Of a stretch of 64,000 nucleotides of DNA, positions 1 through 8,093 are shown piece after piece. The translations under genes and the position numbers were made by a program. Each line of letters starts with the position of its first letter. Within the stretch, counting starts at the first letter, position 1. A model generated the notes under the pieces. The model was not told where the DNA came from, ran no database searches, and saw only the letters and a list, made by a program, of their open reading frames with translations. Origin of the DNA: an uncultured Oscillospiraceae bacterium (GTDB lineage: Bacteria > Bacillota > Clostridia > Oscillospirales > Oscillospiraceae); assembly GCA_949841355.1 (NCBI GenBank), contig CATKZP010000008.1:1-64000 (forward strand). Direction: 5' to 3'.

Positions 1-191
1 GCCAGGACGAAGGCGTCCGTGCTCCCGGCGCACCGGGACAGCGCGCTGCGCCGGACGCCGGCCAGGGCCAGCGACTCCGCGCCGCCGTACAGCGAGAGGA
101 AGCTGGCGGCCAGCCCCCCCAGGGCGCACGCCAGCAGCAGCGCGTCTCCCAGCAGGGTGAGGGGAGACAGCCGGGATTCCTGCTCAGTCAT
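1..191 (-). CDS. Membrane protein, 5' part only (probably transglutaminase-like)
   Basis: Only the first 63 codons are inside the window; the gene runs off the left edge. It starts with ATG at 191 and overlaps the stop of the DUF58 gene by 8 nt, so the two are likely translationally coupled. The N-terminus is short and polar, followed by a Leu/Ala-rich hydrophobic stretch from about residue 13 to 35 that looks like a membrane segment. In MoxR/DUF58 operons the third gene is usually a multi-pass membrane protein with a periplasmic-facing transglutaminase-like domain. That identity is inferred from position only, since the diagnostic part lies outside the window. Confidence 0.6.
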   Translation of the reverse strand, partial: MTEQESRLSPLTLLGDALLLACALGGLAASFLSLYGGAESLALAGVRRSALSRCAGSTDAFVL

Positions 192-1182
192 GGCCCTCAC
201 CCCCTTCCAGGGTCACATGGATGCGGAAGGCGGGGCCGCCGGGGGCGCGCAGCAGCTCCGGAAAGCCGTCCAGCTCCGGGCCTGTCGGGGGTGCGAAGGA
301 GCCCAGCAGGGCGGTCAGGCAGTCCCGCAGCTCCTTTTCGTCGGAGACGGGGCACAGCTGGGGCAGGCCCGCCCCGTCCAGCCACAGCACGGCGTGGGGC
401 CGCTGGACGCCCAGCAGGGCGCGGCTCAGCCCCGCCAGCTTGTCCAGCAGGGCGTCCAGCCTGCCCGGGGAGCCGAAGCGGTCCAGGGTGAGCAGGGGCA
501 GGGGGACCAGGGTGTCCGCCCGCTCCCGGACGATGAGCTTGTCCCACTTGGAGGACAGCTTCCAGTGGACCGCGCGCATGGGGTCGCCGGGGCGGTAATC
601 CCGCAGGTCGCAGTCCTCCCCCGGGCCCTTGCGCAGCGCGGCGCGGGGGGCGGGGGAGCCAAGCCCCTCGGGAATGGCGGGGGGCTGCGTTTTGACGGGG
701 ATGGGGCGGCACAGCAGCCGGGCGGGGGCGGGCGGGGGCACTCGCCGGGAGAACAGCCCCAGGTAGTCGTACACCCGGATTTTTTCCGCCCGGAACTCCA
801 GCACGCCGCAGTGGCCGGTGGGGGCGGCCATGTCCGCCGGCCGTCTCCGGGCCACGCCGGACATGGTGAGCAGGCGGCGCTGGGCGCGGCCGGTGAGCAG
901 GTTTTTCTCCACCGTGCGCAGGGACAGCCGGGCCAGGGGCAGGGGGCCGGGGACCTCCACCGACACCTGCCAGCGCCCCTCCTCTCCCCGGTTCAGGGCC
1001 GGGGGGAGGGCGGACAGGACCAGACGGCAGCCCATCATCCCCCGCAGGGACATGGCCAGCGACAGCAGCGGCAGGGCGGCGCACAGCGCCAGCAGGAAGT
1101 GGGCCAGGTAGTTGTCGTTGGTGATCTGGAACAGCAGCGCCCCGGCCAGCACCAGGGCGTATACGATGCGCCGGACGGCCAT
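184..1182 (-). CDS. DUF58 domain protein
   Basis: This 332-residue protein has two N-terminal hydrophobic segments (about residues 4-40) and then a soluble part with the DUF58 signature at about residues 170-200: G-E-D-x-D-x-R-x-Y-x-P-G-D followed by I/V-H-W-K, here read as DCDLRDYRPGDPMRAVHWK. DUF58 proteins have a von Willebrand-A-like fold and are encoded with MoxR ATPases; they are thought to act with them in envelope-protein assembly or quality control. The ATG at 1182 is used here. A GTG at 1191 forms a GTGA overlap with the MoxR stop and is an equally good start (335 aa). Neither has a clear Shine-Dalgarno, which fits translational coupling. Confidence 0.85.
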   Translation of the reverse strand: MAVRRIVYALVLAGALLFQITNDNYLAHFLLALCAALPLLSLAMSLRGMMGCRLVLSALPPALNRGEEGRWQVSVEVPGPLPLARLSLRTVEKNLLTGRAQRRLLTMSGVARRRPADMAAPTGHCGVLEFRAEKIRVYDYLGLFSRRVPPPAPARLLCRPIPVKTQPPAIPEGLGSPAPRAALRKGPGEDCDLRDYRPGDPMRAVHWKLSSKWDKLIVRERADTLVPLPLLTLDRFGSPGRLDALLDKLAGLSRALLGVQRPHAVLWLDGAGLPQLCPVSDEKELRDCLTALLGSFAPPTGPELDGFPELLRAPGGPAFRIHVTLEGGEGHD

Positions 1183-1187
1183 GGCCG

Positions 1188-2126
1188 TCACCGGACGCGG
1201 GGAGGCCGCACGCTGCGAAGCACCTCCGCGGCGATCTGGACGGCCCGCTGGGCGTCGAGGGCGGACCCGGCGGGGAGAACCAGCCGGTGGGCGATGGCGT
1301 CCGCCCAGATATACCGCACGTCGTCGGGCACCACATAGTCCCGCCCGTGGAGGAAGGCGGACGCCCGGCACAGCGCCGTCAGCGAGATACCCGCCCTGGG
1401 GCTGGCGCCCTGGGCCAGCCCCGGATGGCTCCGGGTGGCCTGCACCAGCTGGAGGATATAGCTGAGCACCTCCTCGTGGACGAACACCTGCTCCGTCTGG
1501 GCGCGCAGCTGGGAGAGCTCCCCGCTGCCCGCCACCTGGGACACCGCCTCCATGGGGTCGCCCCGCAGCTTGCGCTGGAGCAGCTCCAGCTCGTCCCGGG
1601 GGGAGGGGTAGCCCATGGACAGGCGCAGGGCGAAGCGGTCCAGCTGGGAGTCGGGCAGCAGCTGGGTGCCGGAGGCCCCCGCGGGGTTCTGGGTGGCGAT
1701 GACCAGGAAGGGGTCGGGTACGGGGTGGGAAACGCCGTCCACCGTCACCCGGCCCTCCTCCATGGCCTCCAGCAGGGCGGACTGGGTGCGGCTGGTGGCG
1801 CGGTTGAGCTCGTCGGCCAGAAACAGATTGCAGAGCAGCGCCCCGGGCTGATACTCCATCTTTCCAGTGGCCTTGTCGTACAGGGAGAAGCCGGTGAGGT
1901 CGGAGGGCATCACGTCGGGGGTGAACTGCACCCGGCGGCAGCTCAGGCCCAGGGCTTTGGAAAAGGCGATGGCCATGGTGGTCTTGCCCACGCCGGGGAT
2001 GTCCTCCAGCAGGATATGCCCCCGGGCCAGGATGGCCAGGAAGGCTTTGGACACGATCTCGTCCTTGCCCACCACGGCCTTTTTCACTTCGTTGACCACT
2101 TGAGCGGCCAGATGAATTTCGCTCAT
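1188..2126 (-). CDS. MoxR-family AAA+ ATPase
   Basis: The 312-residue protein is an AAA+ ATPase of the MoxR/RavA clade. Walker A is GVGKTT near residue 45, Walker B is LFLADELNRA near 110, and the sensor-1 segment ATQNP lies near 150. The C-terminal lid helices follow. MoxR proteins are thought to act as chaperones that mature partner proteins with vWA-like domains, here the adjoining DUF58 protein. The ATG at 2126 is chosen because AAGGAAG lies 11 nt upstream; upstream in-frame codons run into the promoter. It is the first gene of the operon and is read leftward. Confidence 0.9.
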   Translation of the reverse strand: MSEIHLAAQVVNEVKKAVVGKDEIVSKAFLAILARGHILLEDIPGVGKTTMAIAFSKALGLSCRRVQFTPDVMPSDLTGFSLYDKATGKMEYQPGALLCNLFLADELNRATSRTQSALLEAMEEGRVTVDGVSHPVPDPFLVIATQNPAGASGTQLLPDSQLDRFALRLSMGYPSPRDELELLQRKLRGDPMEAVSQVAGSGELSQLRAQTEQVFVHEEVLSYILQLVQATRSHPGLAQGASPRAGISLTALCRASAFLHGRDYVVPDDVRYIWADAIAHRLVLPAGSALDAQRAVQIAAEVLRSVRPPRVR

Positions 2127-2160
2127 AAGCTGATTCACTTCCTTGGATAAGCTGGGAAAT

Positions 2161-2169
2161 ATTATACCA
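2161..2169 (-). promoter_or_regulatory. Extended -10 promoter of the moxR operon
   Basis: On the minus strand TATAAT is preceded by TGG, giving an extended -10 (TGnTATAAT), about 35 nt upstream of the moxR start. No good -35 hexamer is present at 17 bp (TGTTCA), as is common for extended -10 promoters. Confidence 0.6.
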
Positions 2170-2206
2170 AAAAAAGCGGAGCTTGAACAGCCCCGCTTAT
2201 ATTTTG

Positions 2207-2246
2207 TCAAACAAAACAGGCGCCCGGTCCACAGGACCGGGCGCCT
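2207..2246 (-). terminator. Intrinsic terminator of infC-rpmI-rplT
   Basis: A 13-bp perfect stem (2218-2230 with 2234-2246, loop ACA) of AGGCGCCCGGTCC is followed on the minus strand by TGTTTTGTTTG. It lies 22 nt after the rplT stop. Confidence 0.9.
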
Positions 2247-2267
2247 TCCCGTCTGGATTCAGGCGCT

Positions 2268-2624
2268 TTAGGCCAGCTTGCTCTTGGCCAGCTCGGTGAG
2301 CTGGGTGAAGGCGGCCTTGTCGTTAATGGCCATCTCGGAGAGCATCTTGCGGTTGATCTCCACGCCGGCCAGCTTCAGCCCGTGCATGAAGGTGGAGTAG
2401 TTCATCCCGTTCATCTTGCAGCCGGCGCTGATGCGGGCGATCCACAGCTGGCGGAAGTCGCGCTTCTTCAGCCGGCGGCCGGTGTAAGCGTACTGCAGGG
2501 ACTTCATCACCTGCTCGTTGGCCATCTTGAAGTGCTTGCTCTTGGCGCCCCAGTAGCCCTTGGCCAGCTTGAGGATCTTATTCCTTCTCTTGCGCGTCAT
2601 CATCGCGCCCTTGACTCGTGCCAT
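2268..2624 (-). CDS. rplT: 50S ribosomal protein L20
   Basis: The 118-residue basic protein has the full L20 length and signature ([20 protein letters not shown] at the start, [15 protein letters not shown] later). L20 binds 23S rRNA early in 50S assembly. In low-GC Gram-positives it also binds the leader of its own operon and promotes termination there. The start has GGAGG 9 nt upstream. It is the last gene of the infC-rpmI-rplT operon, and a strong terminator follows. Confidence 0.98.
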   Translation of the reverse strand: MARVKGAMMTRKRRNKILKLAKGYWGAKSKHFKMANEQVMKSLQYAYTGRRLKKRDFRQLWIARISAGCKMNGMNYSTFMHGLKLAGVEINRKMLSEMAINDKAAFTQLTELAKSKLA

Positions 2625-2667
2625 TGTTGTTCAGCCTCCTATGTTGAGTGAAATATGATGTTATCCC

Positions 2668-2871
2668 TTATTTGTAGGGGACCATGCGCTTGATGGTGGC
2701 CGCGTTGGTCACGTCGGCGTAGCCGCCCTTGCGGAGGCTTCTCTTGAGCTTGCGGGTCTTGCCGTGACCGTTGAGCAGGTGGCTCTTGTTGGCGTGGGCG
2801 CGCTTGACCTTTCCGTTCTTGGTCAAATTGAAACGCTTTTTGGCGCCGCTGTGGGTTTTCACTTTAGGCAT
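2668..2871 (-). CDS. rpmI: 50S ribosomal protein L35
   Basis: The 67-residue very basic protein matches L35 ([14 protein letters not shown] at the N-terminus, NKSHLL and [10 protein letters not shown] in the middle). It is a structural protein of the large ribosomal subunit. AAAGGAG lies about 8 nt upstream of the ATG. It sits between infC and rplT, the conserved bacterial order, and is co-transcribed with them. Confidence 0.98.
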   Translation of the reverse strand: MPKVKTHSGAKKRFNLTKNGKVKRAHANKSHLLNGHGKTRKLKRSLRKGGYADVTNAATIKRMVPYK

Positions 2872-2921
2872 GGCGGTTGTCTCCTTTTCAGTAGTTGATC
2901 ATGCGGCTGGGCCGCGGGGGT

Positions 2922-3458
2922 TTACTGTTTGTTGGTCTTTGCGCTCTTGGCGGACAGGAAGATGCTCATGTGCCGGCCCTCCAGCTTGGGTTCCTTGTCC
3001 AGCACGGCCAGCTCGCCGCACTGCTCAGCGAAGTCCAGCAGCAGCTTCCGGCCGATGTCGGTGTGGGCCATCTCCCGGCCCCGGAAGCGGACGGTGACCT
3101 TTACCCGGTTGCCCTCCGCCAAAAACTTCTGGGCGTTGCGCAGCTTGGTGTTGAAGTCACCGATGTCGATGCCGGGGGACATCCGCACCTCCTTGACCTC
3201 CACCACGTGCTGGTTCTTTTTGGCCTCCTTTTCCCGCTTGGCCTGCTCAAAACGATACTTTCCGTAGTCCATGAGCTTGCACACCGGGGGGGTGGCGGTG
3301 GGAGAGATCTTGACCAGGTCGAGCCCGGCCTCGTCGGCGCGGGCCTGAGCCTCCCGGGCGGACATGACGCCCAGTTGAGCGCCGTCGGCGCCGATCAGGC
3401 GCACCTCCCGGTCGCGGATTTCCTCGTTGATCTGATGAGCCGTGTTAGCTATGGTCAC
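2922..3458 (-). CDS. infC: Translation initiation factor IF-3
   Basis: The protein has the IF-3 N-domain (INEEIRDREVRLI, then CKLMDYGKYRFEQAKREKE), the lysine-rich linker and the C-domain (VKEVRMSPGID, KVTVRFRGREMAHTDIG). IF-3 binds the 30S subunit and checks start-codon pairing. The start is unusual. The GTG at 3458 has GGAGG only 3 nt upstream, whereas an in-frame ATA at 3452 sits 9 nt from it. infC genes in other bacteria use rare AUU-type starts that IF-3 itself discriminates against, so initiation at ATA is plausible. It is the first gene of the operon, preceded by an attenuator. Confidence 0.95.
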   Translation of the reverse strand: MTIANTAHQINEEIRDREVRLIGADGAQLGVMSAREAQARADEAGLDLVKISPTATPPVCKLMDYGKYRFEQAKREKEAKKNQHVVEVKEVRMSPGIDIGDFNTKLRNAQKFLAEGNRVKVTVRFRGREMAHTDIGRKLLLDFAEQCGELAVLDKEPKLEGRHMSIFLSAKSAKTNKQ

Positions 3459-3469
3459 GCACCTCCGTC

Positions 3470-3508
3470 ATAAAAATAAAACACGCGGATGCGAAAAGGC
3501 ACCCACGT
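3470..3508 (-). terminator. Leader terminator (attenuator) upstream of infC
   Basis: On the minus strand a 10-bp stem (3499-3508 with 3483-3492, loop CTTTTC) is followed by GTTTTATTTTTAT and lies directly ahead of the infC Shine-Dalgarno. A second hairpin, 3521-3537, with a 7-bp stem CCGCGCA, lies just 5' of it. This is the arrangement of the L20-controlled leader known in Bacillus subtilis infC-rpmI-rplT. The sequence itself does not prove that L20 is the ligand. Confidence 0.8.
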
Positions 3509-3614
3509 CCACAACGAAGCCCGCGCACACTGCGCGGAGTTCACCATGTTAACCCCCTCGCCCGCGGCGGGAGGTGAGGACGGCAGCGCCATTCCTGCTT
3601 CCTTTTGCCCCAGT

Positions 3615-3643
3615 ATCATACCAGACGGGGGAGGGTTTGTCAA
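3615..3643 (-). promoter_or_regulatory. SigA promoter of infC-rpmI-rplT
   Basis: TTGACA (3638-3643) and TATGAT (3615-3620) are separated by exactly 17 bp on the minus strand, giving a leader of about 150 nt before infC. Confidence 0.9.
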
Positions 3644-3692
3644 CAGTTTTTTTGCGCGGAGACCATACGATATAACAAAAGTAAAGTCCGCT

Positions 3693-3719
3693 TATATTCC
3701 CCACGCGGGCGGTCGATAG
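3693..3719 (+). promoter_or_regulatory. Possible SigD (sigma-28) promoter
   Basis: TATA, 15 bp, then GTCGATAG resembles the sigma-28 consensus TAAA-N15-GCCGATAA (9 of 12 positions). It ends 38 bp before the start of the unknown gene at 3757. On its own the match is weak. It is listed because better versions precede two other unknown genes at 54-55 kb. Confidence 0.35.
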
Positions 3720-3756
3720 GAAAAATAGAAAGAGACGGAAGGGAGCTTATGCCGAT

Positions 3757-4686
3757 ATGAGGATCGAAAACCAGCCGCGCAGCTATGGCGCCGCGCGCCG
3801 GGCTGCGGCGAAAACCGGCGCCCAGCCGGGAACGTTCCAGCGGGCCATCGCCTCGGTTCCCCGGGAGCCGGAGGACACGCTCACAATATCCAATCGCGCG
3901 CCTGCGGCATCGGACATCCAGCCGGGGGATTCCACCCAGGTCAAACTGGCCAAGCTGCAGCAAATGGCGGAAGAGGCCGACTACACCGGGATGAGCTACA
4001 GCGAAATTTATACCGCCATATGGAACCGGTATGATCAGGCATTTGACGGGAATTGGGCGTCTATTTATACCTTCCCTACAATACAAGAGGATGGTTGCCT
4101 TGCCAAGTATCGTTTTCGGATGGAAATTGACCGTAATATCGGTAATCACCTAAAACGGGAATTTAAAGAAGAGACCGGGATTGATGTAACAGTGTGGACC
4201 AAGGAGGGATGGTCCCAGCATGATCGCGATGTAGAAGCCTATCGTGAATATGTCTTGTCCAAATATGGAAATCTTCATGCACAAGGATGCGGATATGGAG
4301 ATATGAGCATGGAGGAAATGGAACAGGCCATTTACAAAAAATATGAGGGTAAGGACACTCTTCGGGACTTTCTGAACATGCAGGGAGAACTGTTTCATAC
4401 AGGAGTAATGATAAATAAACTTGGTGAGCACGGTTCCATCGCCTACCAGAGGGTAATGGAGGATCAACTGGCCAGGACTTATTTTTTCGATGACTATATG
4501 AGCACGGCTGCCATGAATATCTCGCAGGCCCGGTGGGACGCTGTGCTAGACGGCAAATTTGACGCCCATGCTTTTGCCGCCGACATGCGGGAAACAGTCA
4601 AGAACGCATCTTGGAGCATTGACATGGAGAAAGTGATCAACAAAGGCATCGACTACCTGCTGGAAGCGGTGGAACGGACAAAATAA
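3757..4686 (+). CDS. Protein of unknown function, possible SigD regulon member
   Basis: I do not recognise this 309-residue protein. It has no signal peptide or membrane segment. The first 55 residues are Ala/Arg/Pro-rich and contain EDTLTIS (residues 39-45), a D-x-[VIL]-x-[IL]-S motif like the one in FlgM and other flagellar-associated firmicute proteins. A similar motif, FDTLELS, occurs in the unknown gene at 54480. The rest is charged, mostly helical and rich in Tyr and Met. Base composition is clearly lower in GC between about 4050 and 4520 than in neighbouring genes, which suggests different ancestry. AAGGGAG precedes the ATG. It stands alone between the infC promoter and addB. Confidence 0.8.
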   Translation: MRIENQPRSYGAARRAAAKTGAQPGTFQRAIASVPREPEDTLTISNRAPAASDIQPGDSTQVKLAKLQQMAEEADYTGMSYSEIYTAIWNRYDQAFDGNWASIYTFPTIQEDGCLAKYRFRMEIDRNIGNHLKREFKEETGIDVTVWTKEGWSQHDRDVEAYREYVLSKYGNLHAQGCGYGDMSMEEMEQAIYKKYEGKDTLRDFLNMQGELFHTGVMINKLGEHGSIAYQRVMEDQLARTYFFDDYMSTAAMNISQARWDAVLDGKFDAHAFAADMRETVKNASWSIDMEKVINKGIDYLLEAVERTK

Positions 4687-4790
4687 AACGGCATTTGGAT
4701 GGGCAGTGGTTCCGACGCGGGCCGCTGCCCATTGCTTTGCCCCGCCCGACCTGTTATACTGTAGAAAAACCGCGAAAGGGGGGTTCCGCC

Positions 4791-7700
4791 ATGCTGAATC
4801 TGCTGTACGCCCGGGCCGGGCAGGACATCCGGGGGGAGCTTTTGGAGCGGATGGGGGCGTCCCATGCCCGCCGCCGGCTGCTCATCGTGCCCGAGCAGTA
4901 TTCCCACGAGAGCGAGCGGGCGCTGTGCGCCGCCCTGCGGGAGGCGGGGAGCGCCGGGGCGTCCATGGCGTGCGAGGTGCTGTCCTTCACCCGCCTGGCC
5001 GGGCGGCTCACCGACGCGGCGGGGGGCGGGGCCGCCCCCATGCTGGACGCCGGGGGGCGGATGCTGCTGATGTACGCTGCGCTGCGCCGCGTGTCCGACG
5101 CGCTGAGCACCTACCGCGCCCCCTCCCGCAAGCCCGCGTTTTTGACGGGGCTGCTGGCCACGGTGGACGAGTGCCGCGCCTACCGGGTGGAGCCGGAGCG
5201 GCTCATGGCCGCCGGGGACGAGCTGGGGGGCAGCCAGGGGGACAAGCTGCGGGACCTGGGACTCATCTACGCCGCCTACCGGGAGCTGGAGGCCCAGGAC
5301 CGCGCCGACCCCCGGGGCCGTCTGGACCGGCTGGCCCGCCAGCTGGAGGACACCCGCTGGGGCGCGGGGATGGCCTTTTACGTCTACGGCTTCACCGACT
5401 TCACCCCCCAGGAGGAGGGGGTGCTGTCCGCCCTCATGGCCCAGGGGGAGCTGACGGTGGGGCTGGTGTGCGCCCCGGGGGACGACCCCTCCGGCATTTT
5501 TGAGCCCGCCCTGCGCTGCGCCCGGCGGCTGGTCCGGCTGGCCAAGCGCGCCGCCGTCCCCGCCCGGGAGGAAGCGCTGGACCGCCCCCTGCCCTGCCAC
5601 CCCTCTCTGGTCTTTTTGGAGCAGAACCTGTTTGGCCCAGCGCCCGGCGCCCCCTGGCGGGGGGAGTGCGCCGTCGCCCGGGTCCGCGCCGCCACCCCCC
5701 GGCAGGAGGCGGAGTGGTGCGCCGCCGAGATCCTGCGCCTGCTGCGGGAGGAGGGCTATCGCTGCCGGGACATCGCCGTGTGCGCCCGGCGGCTGGACGG
5801 GTACGGGGAGCTCATCGACAGCGTGTTTTCCCGGTACGGGGTGCCGGTGTTCCGCTCCGCCATGGAGGACATCCTGGCCAAGCCGGTGCTGGCCCTGGTG
5901 ACCTCCGCCCTGGCGGCCGCCGCCCAGGACTACCCCTATGAGGAGCTGTTCCGCTACCTGAAAACCGGGCTGACGGGGATTGACGAGGAGGAGCGGGACC
6001 TGCTGGAGAACTACGCCCTCACCTGGGACCTGAAGGGGTCCGCCTGGACGCGCAAAAAGCCCTGGGACATGCACCCGGAGGGCTATGGGCGGGAATTCTC
6101 CCCGGAGGACACCGCCTTTGTGGCCTGGCTGGACAACCTGCGCCGCAGGGTGATTACCCCGCTGGAAGCCCTGCGGAAAAACCCCGACCGGACGGGCCGG
6201 GGGCGGGCGCTGGCCCTGTACCAGCTGCTGGAGGACATCGGCCTGCCCGCGCGCCTGGGCCAGCGGGCGGACAGCCTGGACCGCCGGGGGGACCGCACCG
6301 CCGCCGCCCAGTACCGCCAGCTGTGGGACATCCTGGTGGGGGGGCTGGAGCAGTGCGCGCTGCTTCTGGAGGGCGAGGAGCTGGAGCTGGACGAGTTCTC
6401 CCGGCTGTTCTCCCTGGTGCTCAGCCAGTACGACGTGGGGGCCATCCCCGTGTCGCTGGACGCGGTGACGGTGGGGGACGCCCCCCGCATGGCCCACAAG
6501 CAGGTCAAGGCGCTGTTTCTGCTGGGGGCGGACAGCGGGGCCATCCCCGACTGCGCCCCGTCGCCGGGGCTGTTTTCCGATCAGGACCGGGACGCGCTGT
6601 CCGCCATGGAGGTGGAGCTGGCCCCCCGGCAGGAGGGCAAGCTGCGCCGGGAGATGACCATTGCCTACGAGACCTGCGCCCGGCCGTCGGCGCGGCTGTA
6701 CGTCAGCTACGCCGCCGGGGCGGGGGACAATCAAAAGCCCCCCTGCTTTCTCTGGGAGCGGCTGGGGGCGCTGTTCCCGGACGGGCCGGCGGCGGACGGG
6801 GGGGACCCCTTGGCCCGCATGTCCGCGCCGGACGCGGCGCTGGAGCTGGCGGGGCAGGACGGCGCGGTGGCGGCCGCCCTGGAGCGTGTCCCCGGCCTGG
6901 CCCCCCGGGTGGAGCGCATCCGAAACGCGGCCCAGTGGCGGCGGGGGCGGCTGTCCCGCCCTGCGGTGGACGCGCTGTTTGGCCCGGTGGTGCCCATGTC
7001 CGCCACCAAGCTGGACCTGGTGAACTCCTGCCACTTCAGCTATTTTCTCCGCTTCGGGCTGGACGCCAAGCCCCGGCAGCGGGCCGCGCTGCGCCCGTCC
7101 GACTACGGCACCTTCGTCCACGACGTGCTGGAGCGCACCCTGCGCGGGGCGCAGGAGGCGGGGACGCCCCTGAGCGACGGGGAGGCGGTGGAGCGGCTGT
7201 CCCAGGCGGCGGCGGACCGCTATGAGCGGGAGGTGCTCAGCGGCCTGGAGGGGGAGCCCGCCCGGCTGCGCTGCCTGTTCCAGCGCATGAAGGGGGCGGC
7301 TCTGGCGGTGGTGCGCAGCGTGTGCGCCGAGCTGTCGGCGTCCGACTTCACCCCCGCCGCCTTCGAGCTGGGCTTCGGCCCCGGCAAGGCCCTGCCCCCG
7401 GTGGAGGCGGAGCGGGGGGTGCGCCTGCGCCTCACCGGCTACGTGGACCGGGTGGACCAGTGGCTCCACGAGGGCAGGCGCTACCTGCGGGTGGTGGACT
7501 ACAAGACCGGAAAGAAGAGCTTCGACTTTGCCGACGTGGAGGACGGCCGGGGGCTTCAGATGCTGCTCTACCTCTTTGCCCTGAGCCGCGCGGGGGGCGG
7601 GGAGGAGACGGTGCCCGCCGGGGTGCTGTACGTCCCCGCCCGCACCCCCCTGGTGGACGGCGAGCGGGGCATGACCGACCAGGAGATCCAAAGCGCCCGG

Positions 7701-8093
7701 GACAAGCTGCTGCGCCGCCAGGGGCTGGTGCTGGACGACCCGGAGGTGCTGCGCGCCATGGAGCGGGGGGAGGGGAGCGCCTTCCGCTTTCTGCCCGTGA
7801 GCGCGGGCCGGGGCGGCTCGGACTGCCTGGTCAGCCGGGAGCAGATGGCGGCGCTGGAGCGGTACGTGGCCGCCTGCCTGGAGGACGCCGCCGGGGAGCT
7901 GGCCCAGGGGAACATCGACGCCGACCCCTATTGGCAGGGGGCGGACAAAAATCCCTGCCGATGGTGCGACTACCGGGCGGCCTGCCACTTCGAGGAGGGC
8001 TGCGGGGACCGGCGGCGGTACAGAAAGGGAATGCGGGCGGCGGAGTTCTGGAATGCGCTGGCCCGGCGGGAGGAGGATGAGCATGGCCATTGA
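4791..8093 (+). CDS. addB: ATP-dependent helicase/nuclease subunit B
   Basis: This 1100-residue protein is AddB, partner of AddA in the firmicute RecBCD counterpart that resects double-strand breaks and recognises Chi. The C-terminal nuclease carries DYKTGKK near residue 905. The iron-sulphur cluster cysteines are one in NSCHFSYF (about 745) and three in CRWCDYRAAC near 1060. The N-terminal P-loop expected as GRAGSGKT reads ARAGQDIRG here, so the nucleotide-binding lysine is missing. AGGGGGG lies 7 nt before the ATG; an earlier in-frame ATG at 4695 lacks this. It overlaps addA by 11 nt. Confidence 0.95.
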   Translation: MLNLLYARAGQDIRGELLERMGASHARRRLLIVPEQYSHESERALCAALREAGSAGASMACEVLSFTRLAGRLTDAAGGGAAPMLDAGGRMLLMYAALRRVSDALSTYRAPSRKPAFLTGLLATVDECRAYRVEPERLMAAGDELGGSQGDKLRDLGLIYAAYRELEAQDRADPRGRLDRLARQLEDTRWGAGMAFYVYGFTDFTPQEEGVLSALMAQGELTVGLVCAPGDDPSGIFEPALRCARRLVRLAKRAAVPAREEALDRPLPCHPSLVFLEQNLFGPAPGAPWRGECAVARVRAATPRQEAEWCAAEILRLLREEGYRCRDIAVCARRLDGYGELIDSVFSRYGVPVFRSAMEDILAKPVLALVTSALAAAAQDYPYEELFRYLKTGLTGIDEEERDLLENYALTWDLKGSAWTRKKPWDMHPEGYGREFSPEDTAFVAWLDNLRRRVITPLEALRKNPDRTGRGRALALYQLLEDIGLPARLGQRADSLDRRGDRTAAAQYRQLWDILVGGLEQCALLLEGEELELDEFSRLFSLVLSQYDVGAIPVSLDAVTVGDAPRMAHKQVKALFLLGADSGAIPDCAPSPGLFSDQDRDALSAMEVELAPRQEGKLRREMTIAYETCARPSARLYVSYAAGAGDNQKPPCFLWERLGALFPDGPAADGGDPLARMSAPDAALELAGQDGAVAAALERVPGLAPRVERIRNAAQWRRGRLSRPAVDALFGPVVPMSATKLDLVNSCHFSYFLRFGLDAKPRQRAALRPSDYGTFVHDVLERTLRGAQEAGTPLSDGEAVERLSQAAADRYEREVLSGLEGEPARLRCLFQRMKGAALAVVRSVCAELSASDFTPAAFELGFGPGKALPPVEAERGVRLRLTGYVDRVDQWLHEGRRYLRVVDYKTGKKSFDFADVEDGRGLQMLLYLFALSRAGGGEETVPAGVLYVPARTPLVDGERGMTDQEIQSARDKLLRRQGLVLDDPEVLRAMERGEGSAFRFLPVSAGRGGSDCLVSREQMAALERYVAACLEDAAGELAQGNIDADPYWQGADKNPCRWCDYRAACHFEEGCGDRRRYRKGMRAAEFWNALARREEDEHGH

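Noticed and set aside
3640-4467. Two minus-strand frames opposite the unknown gene at 3757
   Set aside because: They lack ribosome-binding sites and have compositions typical of antisense frames, while the plus-strand gene has a good start and consistent codon use.
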